61,477 nucleotides of DNA from an uncultured Collinsella sp. (GCA_900541715.1 UQLI01000009.1:1-61477), one strand, 5' to 3'. Shown: positions 8,596-17,825, counted from the first letter of the stretch. Notes: generated by a model from the letters alone, not told the origin. Numbers and translations are program-made.

Positions 8596-8729
8596 GGAGC
8601 CCCGGGGAGGGCAAATATATAAGGTCGCCTGCTCGGACAGTCCTGACTCGCACGGAGAGCACATTAAGTGCTCTCCGGCTCGTGCGGAACTCGCGATCGA
8701 CCTTATATATTTGCCCTCCCCGGGGCTCC
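8596..8729 (+). repeat. Giant hairpin element, copy 1 (32-bp perfect arms, conserved core)
   Basis: Perfect 32-bp inverted repeat (8596-8627 with 8698-8729). The interior holds a conserved left strand ACAGTCCTG, an inner helix ending in GAGAGCAC/GTGCTCTC around an ATTAA loop, and a right strand CGGAACTC. The same core and a related outer-arm start (GGAGCCCCGG) occur at 24199-24339. It lies 54 bases after a gene stop on the same strand. It could act as an unusually large terminator or a structured RNA. The remainder of the 354-bp gene-free stretch contains the hairpin at 8846-8877 and smaller dyads near 8730-8800. Confidence 0.85.
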
Positions 8730-8845
8730 CGCACAACGGGACCTCAGTTGGGTTCTATCCCGGTTGCAGTTGCTTCGCTCCTGCACCACTTGGCTGGTGC
8801 GGCGATTTGGCGTTGGAACGGTTCTTTTTCTGATATATGCTGGTT

Positions 8846-8877
8846 GCGGCTCTTCTTTTGGGAGGAGTCGCTTTTTT
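8846..8877 (+). terminator. Intrinsic terminator/attenuator just before methyltransferase RBS
   Basis: Stem GCGGCTCTTC with GGAGGAGTCGC (loop TTTG) is followed by TTTTTTG, a textbook intrinsic terminator, but it lies only 6 bases before the AGGAGG ribosome site of the 8897 gene. A weak promoter (TTGGCG, about 18 bp, TGATAT) lies directly upstream. The layout suits transcription attenuation of the methyltransferase; the right stem also contains GGAGGAG and could compete as a ribosome site. Confidence 0.55.
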
Positions 8878-8896
8878 GTTGCTAGGAGGTTAGCCC

Positions 8897-9784
8897 GTGG
8901 TTGATGGGGATGCTCGCTCTGAGCTTCTTTCTGCGGATTGGAATGGCGAATGGATGCGCCTGCAAGCTGGTCGGCATCGGGCTGATGATTCTTTTGAGTG
9001 GGATAAGCGGGCTCGGCATTTTCGGCCGCTTGAGACTGCTCCTTATGCCCGGGATTTTATAAAGTTGTTGGCGCTTGAGCCCGGCGAGTCCGTGCTGGAT
9101 ATGGGGTGTGGGGCTGGGTCGATTGCTATTCCGCTTGCTCAGGCTGGGCATTCCGTGATTGCTGCCGACTTCTCTCCTGCCATGTTGGGCACACTTGATG
9201 CCGGCATTGAGTATTACGGGCTCAAAGATCTTATTACGCCGCTTGAGCTTGCTTGGGATGATGACTGGTATTTGGTTGGACCGGTCGCGAAAGCGGTTGA
9301 TGTTGCCTTTGCCAGTCGCTCTGTCACCACGACCAATCTAAAAGGCGCACTTGCCAAGCTTGATCGTACGGCCCGTCGGCGTTGTGCTGTCACGATGGTC
9401 GCCAACTCCAGCCCGCGCTATGATCTGCACTTGATGAACGCCATTGGTGCCTCCGTTACCTGCAGCAATGGCTTTGTGTACGCCTTCAACATCCTTATTC
9501 AGATGGGTGCCTTGCCGCAGGTTACATACTTTGAATCGCCTCGTCGCGATACCTTCAATACCCTCGAGGCAGGTGTGGCGGATTTTTCCCGTATGCTCGA
9601 GCATGGTAACGAGGATAAGGTCGACCGTCTGCGCGACTACATCGCCCAGCACATGATTGAGAACCCCCATGCCGGTGAGCCGGGCTCCAAGGGTGTGCCG
9701 CAGGGACGCTACATGCTCGACCACGTCCGCAAGGTCCGTTGGGCGTTTATTGCATGGGAGCCGGTCTCTGCGCCCAGCTCATAG
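8897..9784 (+). CDS. Class I SAM-dependent methyltransferase
   Basis: 295-residue Rossmann methyltransferase. Motif I is VLDMGCGAGSIAIPLA (about residues 74-89), followed by VIAADFSPAML (motif II region) and an acidic motif near 125. The substrate cannot be read from sequence. The start is GTG at 8897, 6 bp after AGGAGG; no ATG nearby has a comparable site. The gene is richer in T and A at third positions than its neighbours, which may mean later acquisition. It stands alone, preceded by an attenuator-like terminator. It could act on a small molecule or cofactor; the neighbours give no hint. Confidence 0.8.
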   Translation: MVDGDARSELLSADWNGEWMRLQAGRHRADDSFEWDKRARHFRPLETAPYARDFIKLLALEPGESVLDMGCGAGSIAIPLAQAGHSVIAADFSPAMLGTLDAGIEYYGLKDLITPLELAWDDDWYLVGPVAKAVDVAFASRSVTTTNLKGALAKLDRTARRRCAVTMVANSSPRYDLHLMNAIGASVTCSNGFVYAFNILIQMGALPQVTYFESPRRDTFNTLEAGVADFSRMLEHGNEDKVDRLRDYIAQHMIENPHAGEPGSKGVPQGRYMLDHVRKVRWAFIAWEPVSAPSS

Positions 9785-9942
9785 CCTGTTCGCAGCCCGC
9801 ACCGCCCACTCGCTCGGCATCCGCATTCTTTTTGAACTGGGAAAACGCGCTCCACACCGCGCCGTTCCTGCGCTATCGTGGGACAGCTCACGTAGATTAA
9901 GGCCCCGTCGCGGGGCGCCCCATACATAGAAAGCGAGAACCC

Positions 9943-10242
9943 ATGGCACTGACAGGAGCACAGGTCAAGCAGCTTCGCAGCATGGCCCATCACCTCAACC
10001 CCGCCATCATCATCGGTAAGTCCGATGTCAACGAGGGCACCGTCGAGCAGACGGTCGCCTACCTGGAGAAGCACGAGCTCGTTAAGTGCTCCGTGCTCGA
10101 TGGCTCCAGCCTTTCCGCCCGCGAGGCCGCCGAGGAGCTCGCCGAGCGTTGCCACGCCGAGGTCGTTCAGGTCATCGGCCGCAAGTTCTCACTGTATCGC
10201 GAGTCCTCGCGCAAGGACATCGAGAAGATCAAGCTCGTCTAA
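9943..10242 (+). CDS. yhbY: YhbY/CRM-domain RNA-binding protein
   Basis: 99 residues, one CRS1-YhbY (CRM) domain. MALTGAQVKQLRSMAHHL at the N terminus and the loop IIGKSDV (variant of the GxxG motif) are typical, as is the C-terminal GRKFSLYR. Family members associate with pre-50S ribosomal subunits. The start is ATG with GAGA upstream; the 158-bp leader contains a short GC hairpin (GGCCCCG/CGGGGC, about 9901-9917). A strong terminator follows, so the gene is monocistronic. Confidence 0.9.
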   Translation: MALTGAQVKQLRSMAHHLNPAIIIGKSDVNEGTVEQTVAYLEKHELVKCSVLDGSSLSAREAAEELAERCHAEVVQVIGRKFSLYRESSRKDIEKIKLV

Positions 10243-10280
10243 GAGCCAATGATCCGGCGATCCAACACATAGCAAGCTTA

Positions 10281-10313
10281 CGGGTGCCCAAGTACTTCGG
10301 GCGCCCGTTTTTT
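10281..10313 (+). terminator. Rho-independent terminator of yhbY
   Basis: Stem CGGGTGCCC / GGGCGCCCG followed by TTTTTTAT on the plus strand. Its T tract overlaps the stop codon of the convergent gene at 10312. Confidence 0.85.
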
Positions 10314-13311
10314 ATCGCTCGACCAGCACGCGATTGAGCCGCCCCTCCACCAAGCGCTCGTATAGACGCCGCGTCTCGGGCTCGGGCACGCCATTGACCT
10401 GCTCCCTCAGGTGGTGCATATGCCCGCTGTACAGCTCGACGATATCGCGCCGCCGCCCCGCCGCACTGTAGACGCGCATGGCGCAGCGCACCATATCCTC
10501 ACGCGCCGTTTCCTGTCGAAGCCCCGACTCCGCCAGCCAAATCGCCGACTGCAGATCGTTTTCTTCTAGAGCGGCATTTGCTCCCTTAATCATGCAATCG
10601 ATGTACTTTGACTGCATAATGCGCCGCATGCGCAAAAAGTAGGTGGGATTACAGCCATTGGGAACATACAGCGGACCGGCGTAGAGTTGCTCGATCTTAA
10701 GGCACAGCTCAACCAGATGGGGCCCGCGCGCACCCGTGCGATTTCCCAAAACTTCGCGGCTTATCTGATCAAACAACCGCACATCGGTCTTAACATAGTC
10801 GCCGTTAAGCCCAATGCATTCATTTTGGATGAGCACGCACGATTTTCCGTCCGGCGTCGGCCCCAAGGCCGAGCGCAGGCGCGATATCGTCGAATACAGG
10901 TTGTTGCGGGCGCTATTGAACTCGGCGTGGGGCCATAACTCCATGGCCAGCGTCTCGCGATCGACCAGCGCATCCATACCCAGCGCAAGCCGCTCGGCGA
11001 GCGTTGCCGCTTTCTTGCGGCGCCACATCTTGTCCGTGATGGGAAACCCGTCGCGCTCGGCGCGAAACGCGCCAAACATGCGAATCTCGATATGGTCGAC
11101 AGTATCGACGGCTTCGACCTCGCCAGCCTGAAACAGGCGCTCACCCTCCCCTTCCAGATCGTCACGCAGCGAATACCGCGACAGCTCACGCACCGGGAGT
11201 TTCTTTCGAATCCTAGCCGCCGGCTCGCCCAGACAATGCATGGCAAGGCGCGCAAAGAGCCGATACGATGGGTCCAAAATCCCTGCGCGGTTCATGGACA
11301 TCCAGGCCGCAAGATCGCTGTCTCGCCCCGCGCAGGCCAAGTGCAGCGCTACCATCCAAGCCTCCGCACCACCAACCTGCGTCTGGCTTATATCGAGCAG
11401 CTCCGCTTCCTCGCGCACCGAAACCATCGAGGTGTTACGCAGATATGCCGCGCGCTCCAGCAGCAATGCGTTATCGCGCATGTACGCAATCGACTCCTCG
11501 GCAAGTTTGAGCACTTGGACCGCACGGAACTTTGCATTAACCGGCCGTCCCTCTGCCAGCGACTGCCAGCCTTCTAGCAGCAGGCCAAACAGCTGAATCT
11601 GGTTGTCGCGCATGCGTACGGCAAAGCGATCGAGCTCGTTGAACGCCGCATCGTCGGTTACCGGCAAGCCGGAAAGGAGCCGCCGTGCCGCCAGCACCAT
11701 GCGCACCCAGATAGCTGGCGCCTTAAGTCCGCGCACATCGAGCGCGTCCCGTATCTCCGCCATCTCGTCGTCGCGCTCGTCGATCCCCGCAAACGACCCA
11801 TCGAAGAGCTCCACCAGCATGCTATCGGCCCGTAGAAAAGTCCCCGCGATATCGAGCTCGCAGTCATAGGCTTTGCGCGTTTTGAGCTGCTGCAGAGCGC
11901 CGCCGTCATCTCCCCGTTCAGCCAACCAGTGCTTGACCCCGATATGTGCAAAGAGCATGTCGAGCGCCGTGTGTTCCGTCTCGATTTCCGGCACAGCAAG
12001 GTTCATGGGAAGCCCAAGGCCGTTATCCCCATAGCAAACTGCCGTAAGGGCCTGGGCGACCTTCCACGAAACGGGGTCTATTTCACAGGCTGCCTGATCG
12101 CCCGCATGCTCAATGAGCGATGCCATGCAGCGGGCGAGCTTTGTGTTGGACACGCTGACCGCCGCCAGATAAACGCCGAGCGCCTCGGCAGGCGTTGGCT
12201 CTGGTGCGGGATTGTCGGCATCGATCGTGCCCAACGCCGCCCGGCAGACATCGGCACCGTGCCCCGTCAGAGCAAGATCGACCCCATACTGCCCGGCAAG
12301 TTCAAGGACCACGCTACGGTCCAGAAAGGCGTCGGCCAGGTCCATCGCTGCATCACATCGGCCCGCCTTGAGCAAAATTCGGGCCGCACGCGGAACAAGC
12401 TCGGGACGGATCTCGGCCACCAACTTTCGCAGGCGCAGACGTCCGTTGTCCTCGGCGCCCAGGCACGTAAAGCTCCGGTCGGCGGGATTCAAGCCAAAGA
12501 TCGGGTAATCGCGCACAAGGTAGGACTGGTCGATCATCGACAGCCTCACCCCGCAAGCCTCGAGTTCTGCAATATTGCCCTCGCCCATCAAGATCATGAG
12601 GCAGGCAACGCAGAACAGCGCATTATTATCGAGCGAAGCAAGATCGACAAGTGCCGCACCATACACGTTGACAATCTCGTTTTCGAGCAGACCGGCAACA
12701 TCGCCCTGGCCATACAGGCCCGTCTGCAAAGCCGAAACAAGCTCGGGCACGCCCTGTGTGAGCTGGTAAAAGTCAAGCGATGTGCTAATCGAAAACGCCG
12801 ATGCCCACGCCGAATACTCATAGGCATGCACCTTGAGCATTTGCGCATTGATCTTAACCGAGTCACCCAGCCCATGAATCAGCTGACGATTTGAAGGACG
12901 GCAGGAAATAAAGACCCCTACCCCCATAGCGCGCAGGCCGCGAATCCTGTCAATGAGGTCTTCGGTATCATGCTGATCGAGGTTTGGCACATTATCAATC
13001 GCGACAAGGGAATGCGGCTTGTCTTTAAGCTCTTCGGTTACCACCTCGAGCTGCATAAACACCTCGCGTCCAATGGCGCGATCCGCCTCGATAATCCGCA
13101 CGGGGCCTCGCGTCGGATCGCTTTTTACCTCTTGGGTGTACTGCAGCAGCACCGAGGTTTTCCCAAAGCCATCAGGCGCGTAAAGAACCACGATGCCGGC
13201 CTTTCGACCCTTGGCGATAAGCTCATTCAGCAGACGCTCGCGTCGCACCATATAGCCTCCGCCCAGCGGCATCAGTTCGAGGTCGTCTATACTATCCAAA
13301 TCGTTTACCAT
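10312..13311 (-). CDS. Large AAA/BTAD-type transcriptional regulator (SARP/MalT-like)
   Basis: 999 residues. A P-loop (APDGFGKTS, residues 45-53) starts a STAND-like NTPase region with a Walker B-like LVAIDNV near 120, followed by a long helical repeat region (about 280-720). The C terminus (about 750-870) has a winged-helix OmpR/SARP DNA-binding segment (IRMFGAFRAERDG, then WRRKKAATLAERLAL) and a bacterial transcriptional-activator domain (about 880-999). ATG 13311 has AGGAG 7 bp upstream. Such regulators sense an effector through the repeats. No obvious target operon adjoins it; the nearest is nagB/PTS, also on the minus strand. Convergent with yhbY. Confidence 0.75.
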   Translation of the reverse strand: MVNDLDSIDDLELMPLGGGYMVRRERLLNELIAKGRKAGIVVLYAPDGFGKTSVLLQYTQEVKSDPTRGPVRIIEADRAIGREVFMQLEVVTEELKDKPHSLVAIDNVPNLDQHDTEDLIDRIRGLRAMGVGVFISCRPSNRQLIHGLGDSVKINAQMLKVHAYEYSAWASAFSISTSLDFYQLTQGVPELVSALQTGLYGQGDVAGLLENEIVNVYGAALVDLASLDNNALFCVACLMILMGEGNIAELEACGVRLSMIDQSYLVRDYPIFGLNPADRSFTCLGAEDNGRLRLRKLVAEIRPELVPRAARILLKAGRCDAAMDLADAFLDRSVVLELAGQYGVDLALTGHGADVCRAALGTIDADNPAPEPTPAEALGVYLAAVSVSNTKLARCMASLIEHAGDQAACEIDPVSWKVAQALTAVCYGDNGLGLPMNLAVPEIETEHTALDMLFAHIGVKHWLAERGDDGGALQQLKTRKAYDCELDIAGTFLRADSMLVELFDGSFAGIDERDDEMAEIRDALDVRGLKAPAIWVRMVLAARRLLSGLPVTDDAAFNELDRFAVRMRDNQIQLFGLLLEGWQSLAEGRPVNAKFRAVQVLKLAEESIAYMRDNALLLERAAYLRNTSMVSVREEAELLDISQTQVGGAEAWMVALHLACAGRDSDLAAWMSMNRAGILDPSYRLFARLAMHCLGEPAARIRKKLPVRELSRYSLRDDLEGEGERLFQAGEVEAVDTVDHIEIRMFGAFRAERDGFPITDKMWRRKKAATLAERLALGMDALVDRETLAMELWPHAEFNSARNNLYSTISRLRSALGPTPDGKSCVLIQNECIGLNGDYVKTDVRLFDQISREVLGNRTGARGPHLVELCLKIEQLYAGPLYVPNGCNPTYFLRMRRIMQSKYIDCMIKGANAALEENDLQSAIWLAESGLRQETAREDMVRCAMRVYSAAGRRRDIVELYSGHMHHLREQVNGVPEPETRRLYERLVEGRLNRVLVER

Positions 13312-13698
13312 GCCCGCTCCTCTACTCGACCGTATGGACACCGTAACCGCAAGACCATACAAGCCGCACCATGAATAGAGCGGTTTTGTGTTTTAGGTTG
13401 TCTTTCGGTACGCAAGCGGCAAGTTTTTGTACAGCGAGGTCCGATTGTTATTAATCCCCCGACTAATCGGTCTTTGAGCAGGTAAATGTGCTTGTCGGCT
13501 TGTCCCATCCCAGTGGCAGTGTAACTCATATGAACATGGTTCACCCATGTCATTCAACTCGCCTAGCACCCGCTACCGTCTGCGACCTTTTAGTGGCATT
13601 TTTGCATAGAATCTGCTATGGAATGAATCAAGCTGTTGGGCATTCGCCATCCGTCAAGCTTGCAGCAAGATTTTGGTCAAGCATACGGCAAGGACAGC
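13312..13698. other. Gene-free upstream region of the BTAD regulator
   Basis: No credible gene. Two small dyads are visible: CCGATT (13441-13446) with AATCGG (13465-13470), and ACATGG with CCATGT around 13533-13551. Either could be an operator for the regulator gene that starts at 13311 on the minus strand. An 86-codon frame at 13488-13748 has no ribosome site and no family resemblance. Confidence 0.4.
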
Positions 13699-13726
13699 AA
13701 AAAGGCCCCCGCAAAGCGGAGGCCTT
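13699..13726 (-). terminator. Rho-independent terminator of nagB
   Basis: On the minus strand AAGGCCTCCG pairs with a CGGGGGCCTT arm, followed by TTTTTGC. It lies 32 bases after the nagB stop. Confidence 0.85.
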
Positions 13727-13758
13727 CGGCAAAGCTATGTCGAGGTGACGGGCTCGCG

Positions 13759-14487
13759 CTACTCGCAGAGCGAAAGGGCGGCCTCGTCGGCGACGACAAC
13801 GCAGTTGGTGTGCAGCTGCAGGATTGAAGCCGGGCACTCGGGCGTAACCGGACCATAGCACATGTCATGCACGGCCTGGGCCTTGGCCTCGCCGTTGGCG
13901 ACGACCAGGATCATGCGGGCATACATGATGGTCTGGGTACCCATGGTGTAGGCCTGACGGGGCACGTCGTCGATGCTGTCGAACAGACGGCTGTTGGCCT
14001 GAATGGTGCTCTCGGTGAGGTCGACGCAGTGCGTACCCTTGGAGAAGTGGTCATCGGGCTCGTTGAAGCCGATGTGACCGTTGTTGCCAATACCGAGCAG
14101 CTGCAGATCGGGGTAACCGGCGGCAGCGACGATCTTGTCGTACTCGGAGCAGGCAGCGGCGGCATCGGGGTTGGAACCATCGGGCACATGCGTGTTGTTC
14201 AGATCGATGTTGATGTGATCGAAGAAGTTCTCACGCATAAAGTAGTGATAGCTCTGGGGATCGTCGTGCGAAAGGCCACGGTACTCGTCCAGGTTGTAGG
14301 TGCTGACATCGGCAAAGTCAACGTCGCCCTTCTCATACCAAGCGGCAAGCTGCTTGTAGGCGCCAATCGGGGTAGAGCCGGTGGCAAGACCCAACACGCA
14401 ATCGGGCTTGAGGATAACCTGCGCCGAGATGATATTGGCGGCCTTGCGGCTCATATCCTCGTAGTCTTTAGCTTTAATGATCTTCAT
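13759..14487 (-). CDS. nagB: Glucosamine-6-phosphate deaminase
   Basis: Converts glucosamine-6-P to fructose-6-P and ammonia, linking amino-sugar catabolism to glycolysis. 242 residues, the size of the Gram-positive NagB. Signatures: LGLATGSTPIGAY, YNLDEYRGL, and GIGNNGHIGFNEP with the catalytic His and neighbouring acids. The frame is open far upstream, but ATG at 14487 (MKIIKAKDYED) has AAAGGA upstream and matches family starts. A 271-bp leader separates it from the PTS gene. With PTS IIA and glmM nearby it forms an amino-sugar neighbourhood. Confidence 0.95.
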   Translation of the reverse strand: MKIIKAKDYEDMSRKAANIISAQVILKPDCVLGLATGSTPIGAYKQLAAWYEKGDVDFADVSTYNLDEYRGLSHDDPQSYHYFMRENFFDHINIDLNNTHVPDGSNPDAAAACSEYDKIVAAAGYPDLQLLGIGNNGHIGFNEPDDHFSKGTHCVDLTESTIQANSRLFDSIDDVPRQAYTMGTQTIMYARMILVVANGEAKAQAVHDMCYGPVTPECPASILQLHTNCVVVADEAALSLCE

Positions 14488-14684
14488 TACGCGTCCTTTC
14501 TCGTACAAGAGAGGCAAGGCTCCCTTACAAGCACTTGCCCGCGGCCCGCGTCGGCCGCAACCAACGTGTGCGGCCACCAGGGCGAGGTCGCGTAATGTAT
14601 GTGTCTCGTGTCTAGCCGCGTCGAGGCCCCTGCCCGTCCACGGTGACCCGAAGCTGTTTAGCCTCGGACGTTTCCCATCTTGCC

Positions 14685-14718
14685 ACGGAGGGCGTCCTCT
14701 TTCAAGGGCGCCCTCCGT
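14685..14718 (-). other. Hairpin in the PTS IIA-nagB spacer
   Basis: Arms ACGGAGGGCG and CGCCCTCCGT (10 bp, perfect), about 200 bases before the nagB start and 41 bases after the PTS IIA stop. No U tract follows on the minus strand, so it is either a poor terminator, an mRNA processing or stability hairpin, or part of a structured nagB leader. The rest of 14488-14758 is GC-rich and foldable but matches no RNA family I know. Confidence 0.45.
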
Positions 14719-14758
14719 AAACGTGTTTGAATTGTAGGCTAATGGCCACGTGCACTTG

Positions 14759-15256
14759 TTAGCGCTCGCGAGCAACGATGAGCTGGTCCATCTCTTCGAC
14801 ATGCACGCCAACGGAGCCCTTGATGCTCGAGAACTCAACGGAGTTGCACACCAAGATGGGAACCGTCACATCGTAGCCCTCGGCAGCAATTGCCTCGCGA
14901 TCGAACTCAATAAGTACATCGCCCTTATGGACGATGTCACCCACTTGCGCATGTACGGTAAAGTGCTTGCCCTCGAGCTGAACAGTGTCCAAACCAACGT
15001 GGATGAGCACGTCCAAGCCATCGACCGTGTTAAGCGCAACGGCGTGTCCCGTGGGAAAAATGGCCTCGACCTTGGCATCAGCCGGTGCAATCACACGCGT
15101 TCCGGTGGGCTGAATCGCCACGCCCTGGCCCAAAAGGCCGGTGGCAAACGTCTGGTCGTTTACCTCGGAGAGCGGAATGACGTCGCCCGAGATGGGAGCA
15201 TCCAGCGTAAGGACTCGACCACGCATACCAAAAGACCTTAGGACTTTAGTGAACAT
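14759..15256 (-). CDS. PTS glucose-type EIIA component
   Basis: 165-residue single-domain EIIA-Glc (Crr-like) phosphocarrier. His71 (PTGHAVAL) and His86 (VLIHVGLDTVQL) are the conserved pair, the latter the phosphoacceptor. ATG 15256 has a GAGGGGGAG ribosome site; an internal Met at residue 11 is the alternative start. Being free-standing, it could serve EIICB permeases encoded elsewhere and act in carbon-catabolite signalling. Its place between glmM and nagB suggests amino-sugar or glucose uptake. Confidence 0.9.
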   Translation of the reverse strand: MFTKVLRSFGMRGRVLTLDAPISGDVIPLSEVNDQTFATGLLGQGVAIQPTGTRVIAPADAKVEAIFPTGHAVALNTVDGLDVLIHVGLDTVQLEGKHFTVHAQVGDIVHKGDVLIEFDREAIAAEGYDVTVPILVCNSVEFSSIKGSVGVHVEEMDQLIVARER

Positions 15257-15327
15257 GCTCCCCCTCGGACATACCAATCAATCAAAATAACCTTAACAGT
15301 TTACCACTTGGCAACGGTTTTTGACCA

Positions 15328-16665
15328 TTAGGGAAGTTCGCGCTTGACAACCTCGACGATGTCGTCGACAACGCGCTGGGTCAGCTCGTGCGTCTCGGCC
15401 TCGGCCATCACGCGGACCAGCGGCTCGGTACCGCTCGGGCGCACCAGAATGCGGCCGCGGCCGTCAAGCTCCTTCTCGGCAGCAGCGACGGCATCCCAGA
15501 TAGGCTGGCAATCGTCCAAGCCGGCCTTGTTGTCGGAATGCACGTTGACGAGCACCTGCGGGTACTTCTTCATGATACCGGCAAGATCGGTGAGGGTGCG
15601 ACCGGTGCGCTTGAGCACGGCCAGCAGCTGCAGAGCCGTCACCAGGCCGTCGCCGGTGGTGTTGTGCTCCAGGAAGATGATGTGGCCGGACTGTTCGCCG
15701 CCGATGACGGCGCCGTCCGCGAGCATGCGCTCAAGAACATAACGGTCGCCCACGGCGGTCTGAACCATCTCGAAGCCCTGCTCCTTCATAGCGATGGAGA
15801 AGCCCAGGTTGCACATGACGGTCGAGACGATCTCGGAGTTGGCGAGCTTGCCGCGAGCGGCGAGGTCAGAACCGCAGATAGCCAGGATGTAGTCACCGTC
15901 GATCTCATTGCCCTCGCTGTCCACGAACAGCACGCGATCGGCGTCGCCGTCGTGGGCCAGGCCGATATCGGCGTGGGTGCGCAGCACGAGCTCGCGCAAG
16001 GGCTCAAGGTGAGTGGAGCCGCACTCAACGTTAATGTCGGTGCCACAATAATCGGTGTTGATGGCATGGACCGTGGCACCCAGGCGCTGCAGCGCGGCGG
16101 GCGTAGTCTGGCAGGAAGCACCGTGACCGCAGTCGACGGCAACGACCAGGCCGTCGAGCCTAAGACCGTCAAGCGTATCGATGGCGTGGTCGACGTATGC
16201 CTTGCGGGCGTCCTTCATCTTGATGATGTGGCCCACGCCGGCGCCAGTCGGCAGCGTGTCGGCAGCCATGGCTTCCTCGGACATGACCCAGGCGCTGATC
16301 TCTTCCTCGACAGCATCGGGAAGCTTCATACCCTTGCGGCTAAAGAACTTGATGCCGTTGAACTCCGGCGGATTATGCGAAGCAGAGATGACGATGCCGC
16401 CGTCGAGCTCGTTTTGAACAGTGAGCAGCGCCACGGCGGGCGTGGGAATGACGCCGCAGCAATGCGGACGGCCGCCCTCGGCCATAATGCCGGCGGTCAG
16501 AGCGCTCTCGAGCATGGTGCCCGAAAGGCGCGTGTCGCGGCCGATGCAAATATCCGGACCAAGGAACTTGGTCGCCGCGCGGCCCAGGCGAAACGCGAGG
16601 TCGCACGAGAGGTCGGCATTGGCGACGCCACGGACGCCGTCGGTACCGAAGATGTTCTGGGGCAT
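15328..16665 (-). CDS. glmM: Phosphoglucosamine mutase
   Basis: Interconverts glucosamine-6-P and glucosamine-1-P for UDP-GlcNAc and peptidoglycan synthesis. 445 residues, family length. FGTDGVRG at the N terminus, the phosphoserine loop SASHNP (Ser96), metal loop DGDADR (about residue 242) and the phosphate-binding RPSGTEPLVRVM near the C terminus are intact. ATG 16665 has AAGGAG upstream. It lies upstream of the PTS IIA and nagB genes on the same strand with a 71-bp gap. Confidence 0.96.
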   Translation of the reverse strand: MPQNIFGTDGVRGVANADLSCDLAFRLGRAATKFLGPDICIGRDTRLSGTMLESALTAGIMAEGGRPHCCGVIPTPAVALLTVQNELDGGIVISASHNPPEFNGIKFFSRKGMKLPDAVEEEISAWVMSEEAMAADTLPTGAGVGHIIKMKDARKAYVDHAIDTLDGLRLDGLVVAVDCGHGASCQTTPAALQRLGATVHAINTDYCGTDINVECGSTHLEPLRELVLRTHADIGLAHDGDADRVLFVDSEGNEIDGDYILAICGSDLAARGKLANSEIVSTVMCNLGFSIAMKEQGFEMVQTAVGDRYVLERMLADGAVIGGEQSGHIIFLEHNTTGDGLVTALQLLAVLKRTGRTLTDLAGIMKKYPQVLVNVHSDNKAGLDDCQPIWDAVAAAEKELDGRGRILVRPSGTEPLVRVMAEAETHELTQRVVDDIVEVVKRELP

Positions 16666-16713
16666 AGGATCGCTCCTTCCCTAGCAGGCGATATGCAACC
16701 GCCCACCCTAGTC

Positions 16714-16758
16714 GAAAAAGAAAAGCGGGACCCGCCGAGGAATCGGCAGGCCCCGCTT
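16714..16758 (-). terminator. Rho-independent terminator of rplM-rpsI
   Basis: On the minus strand a long stem (AAGCGGGGCC..GCCGA with TCGGC..GGTCCCGCTT) is followed by TTCTTTTTC. It follows rpsI and precedes glmM, so the ribosomal operon ends here. Confidence 0.88.
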
Positions 16759-16788
16759 GTACATTGTATCTCGAAAGGAGATAAAACC

Positions 16789-17184
<396 letters not shown>

Positions 17185-17186
17185 CT

Positions 17187-17630
17187 TTAAGCCTCCAGCT
17201 CAATCTTCGTGGGGTTCTGGGCAGCATGCGGATGCTCGGCACCAGCGTAGACCTTAAGCTTGGTCATCTGGGCACGGCCGAGGGTGGTCTTGGGCAGCAT
17301 ACCGCGAACGGCGCGCTCGATGACCTTCTCCGGGTGCTTCTCCATAGCCTGGCGGAAGCTCTCAGCCTTGAGGCCGCCGTTGTAGCCGCTGTGGCGATAA
17401 TAGGTCTTCGTGTCGGCCTTGTTACCGGTAAGCTGGACCTTATCGGCGTTGATGACGACAACGAAGTCGCCGCAGTCGCTGTTGGGCGTGAACTGGGGCT
17501 TGTTCTTACCGCGCAGGATCATTGCGATCTGGGTGGCAAGACGGCCCAGGACAGCACCATCGGCGTCGACGAGAACCCAGTTGCGCTGGACCTCGCCCTG
17601 CTTGGCGTAGTGAGTCGATTTCGAAATCAC
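17187..17630 (-). CDS. rplM: 50S ribosomal protein L13
   Basis: 147 residues. WVLVDADGAVLGRLATQIA and the typical YRHSGYNGGLK and VRGMLPKTTLGR blocks identify L13. The start is GTG at 17630, with AGGAG 5-6 bp upstream; no ATG is available in frame at a sensible place. The 195-bp leader has a short stem (CACGGG/CCCGT, about 17672-17693) that could be an autoregulatory site as known for L13 leaders in some bacteria; that is inference. Confidence 0.97.
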   Translation of the reverse strand: MISKSTHYAKQGEVQRNWVLVDADGAVLGRLATQIAMILRGKNKPQFTPNSDCGDFVVVINADKVQLTGNKADTKTYYRHSGYNGGLKAESFRQAMEKHPEKVIERAVRGMLPKTTLGRAQMTKLKVYAGAEHPHAAQNPTKIELEA

Positions 17631-17825
17631 TTAGACTCCTCCATGTACAGTACGTGTTGTTACAGAGATTCACGGGGCTCTGCAAGTAACCCGTCCATAT
17701 TACCCCGCTCGCCGTACGAGTCAACAGGTATTTTGGCTCCGACCAGAGTTTCTGCACATGTCATCCACGAGCCGTGATTTTTCCAGCTCTTTAGCTGTTG
17801 TCATTTTTTTGAGGGTTCGCTATCG

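Noticed and set aside
6104..8734. 876-codon minus-strand open frame opposite metH and the UPF0210 gene
   Set aside because: It mirrors the GC-biased third positions of the real plus-strand genes, has low-complexity Gly/Ala/Asp/His composition and no ribosome site.
13488..13748. 86-codon plus-strand frame after the BTAD regulator
   Set aside because: Runs into the nagB terminator, has no ribosome site and no family resemblance.
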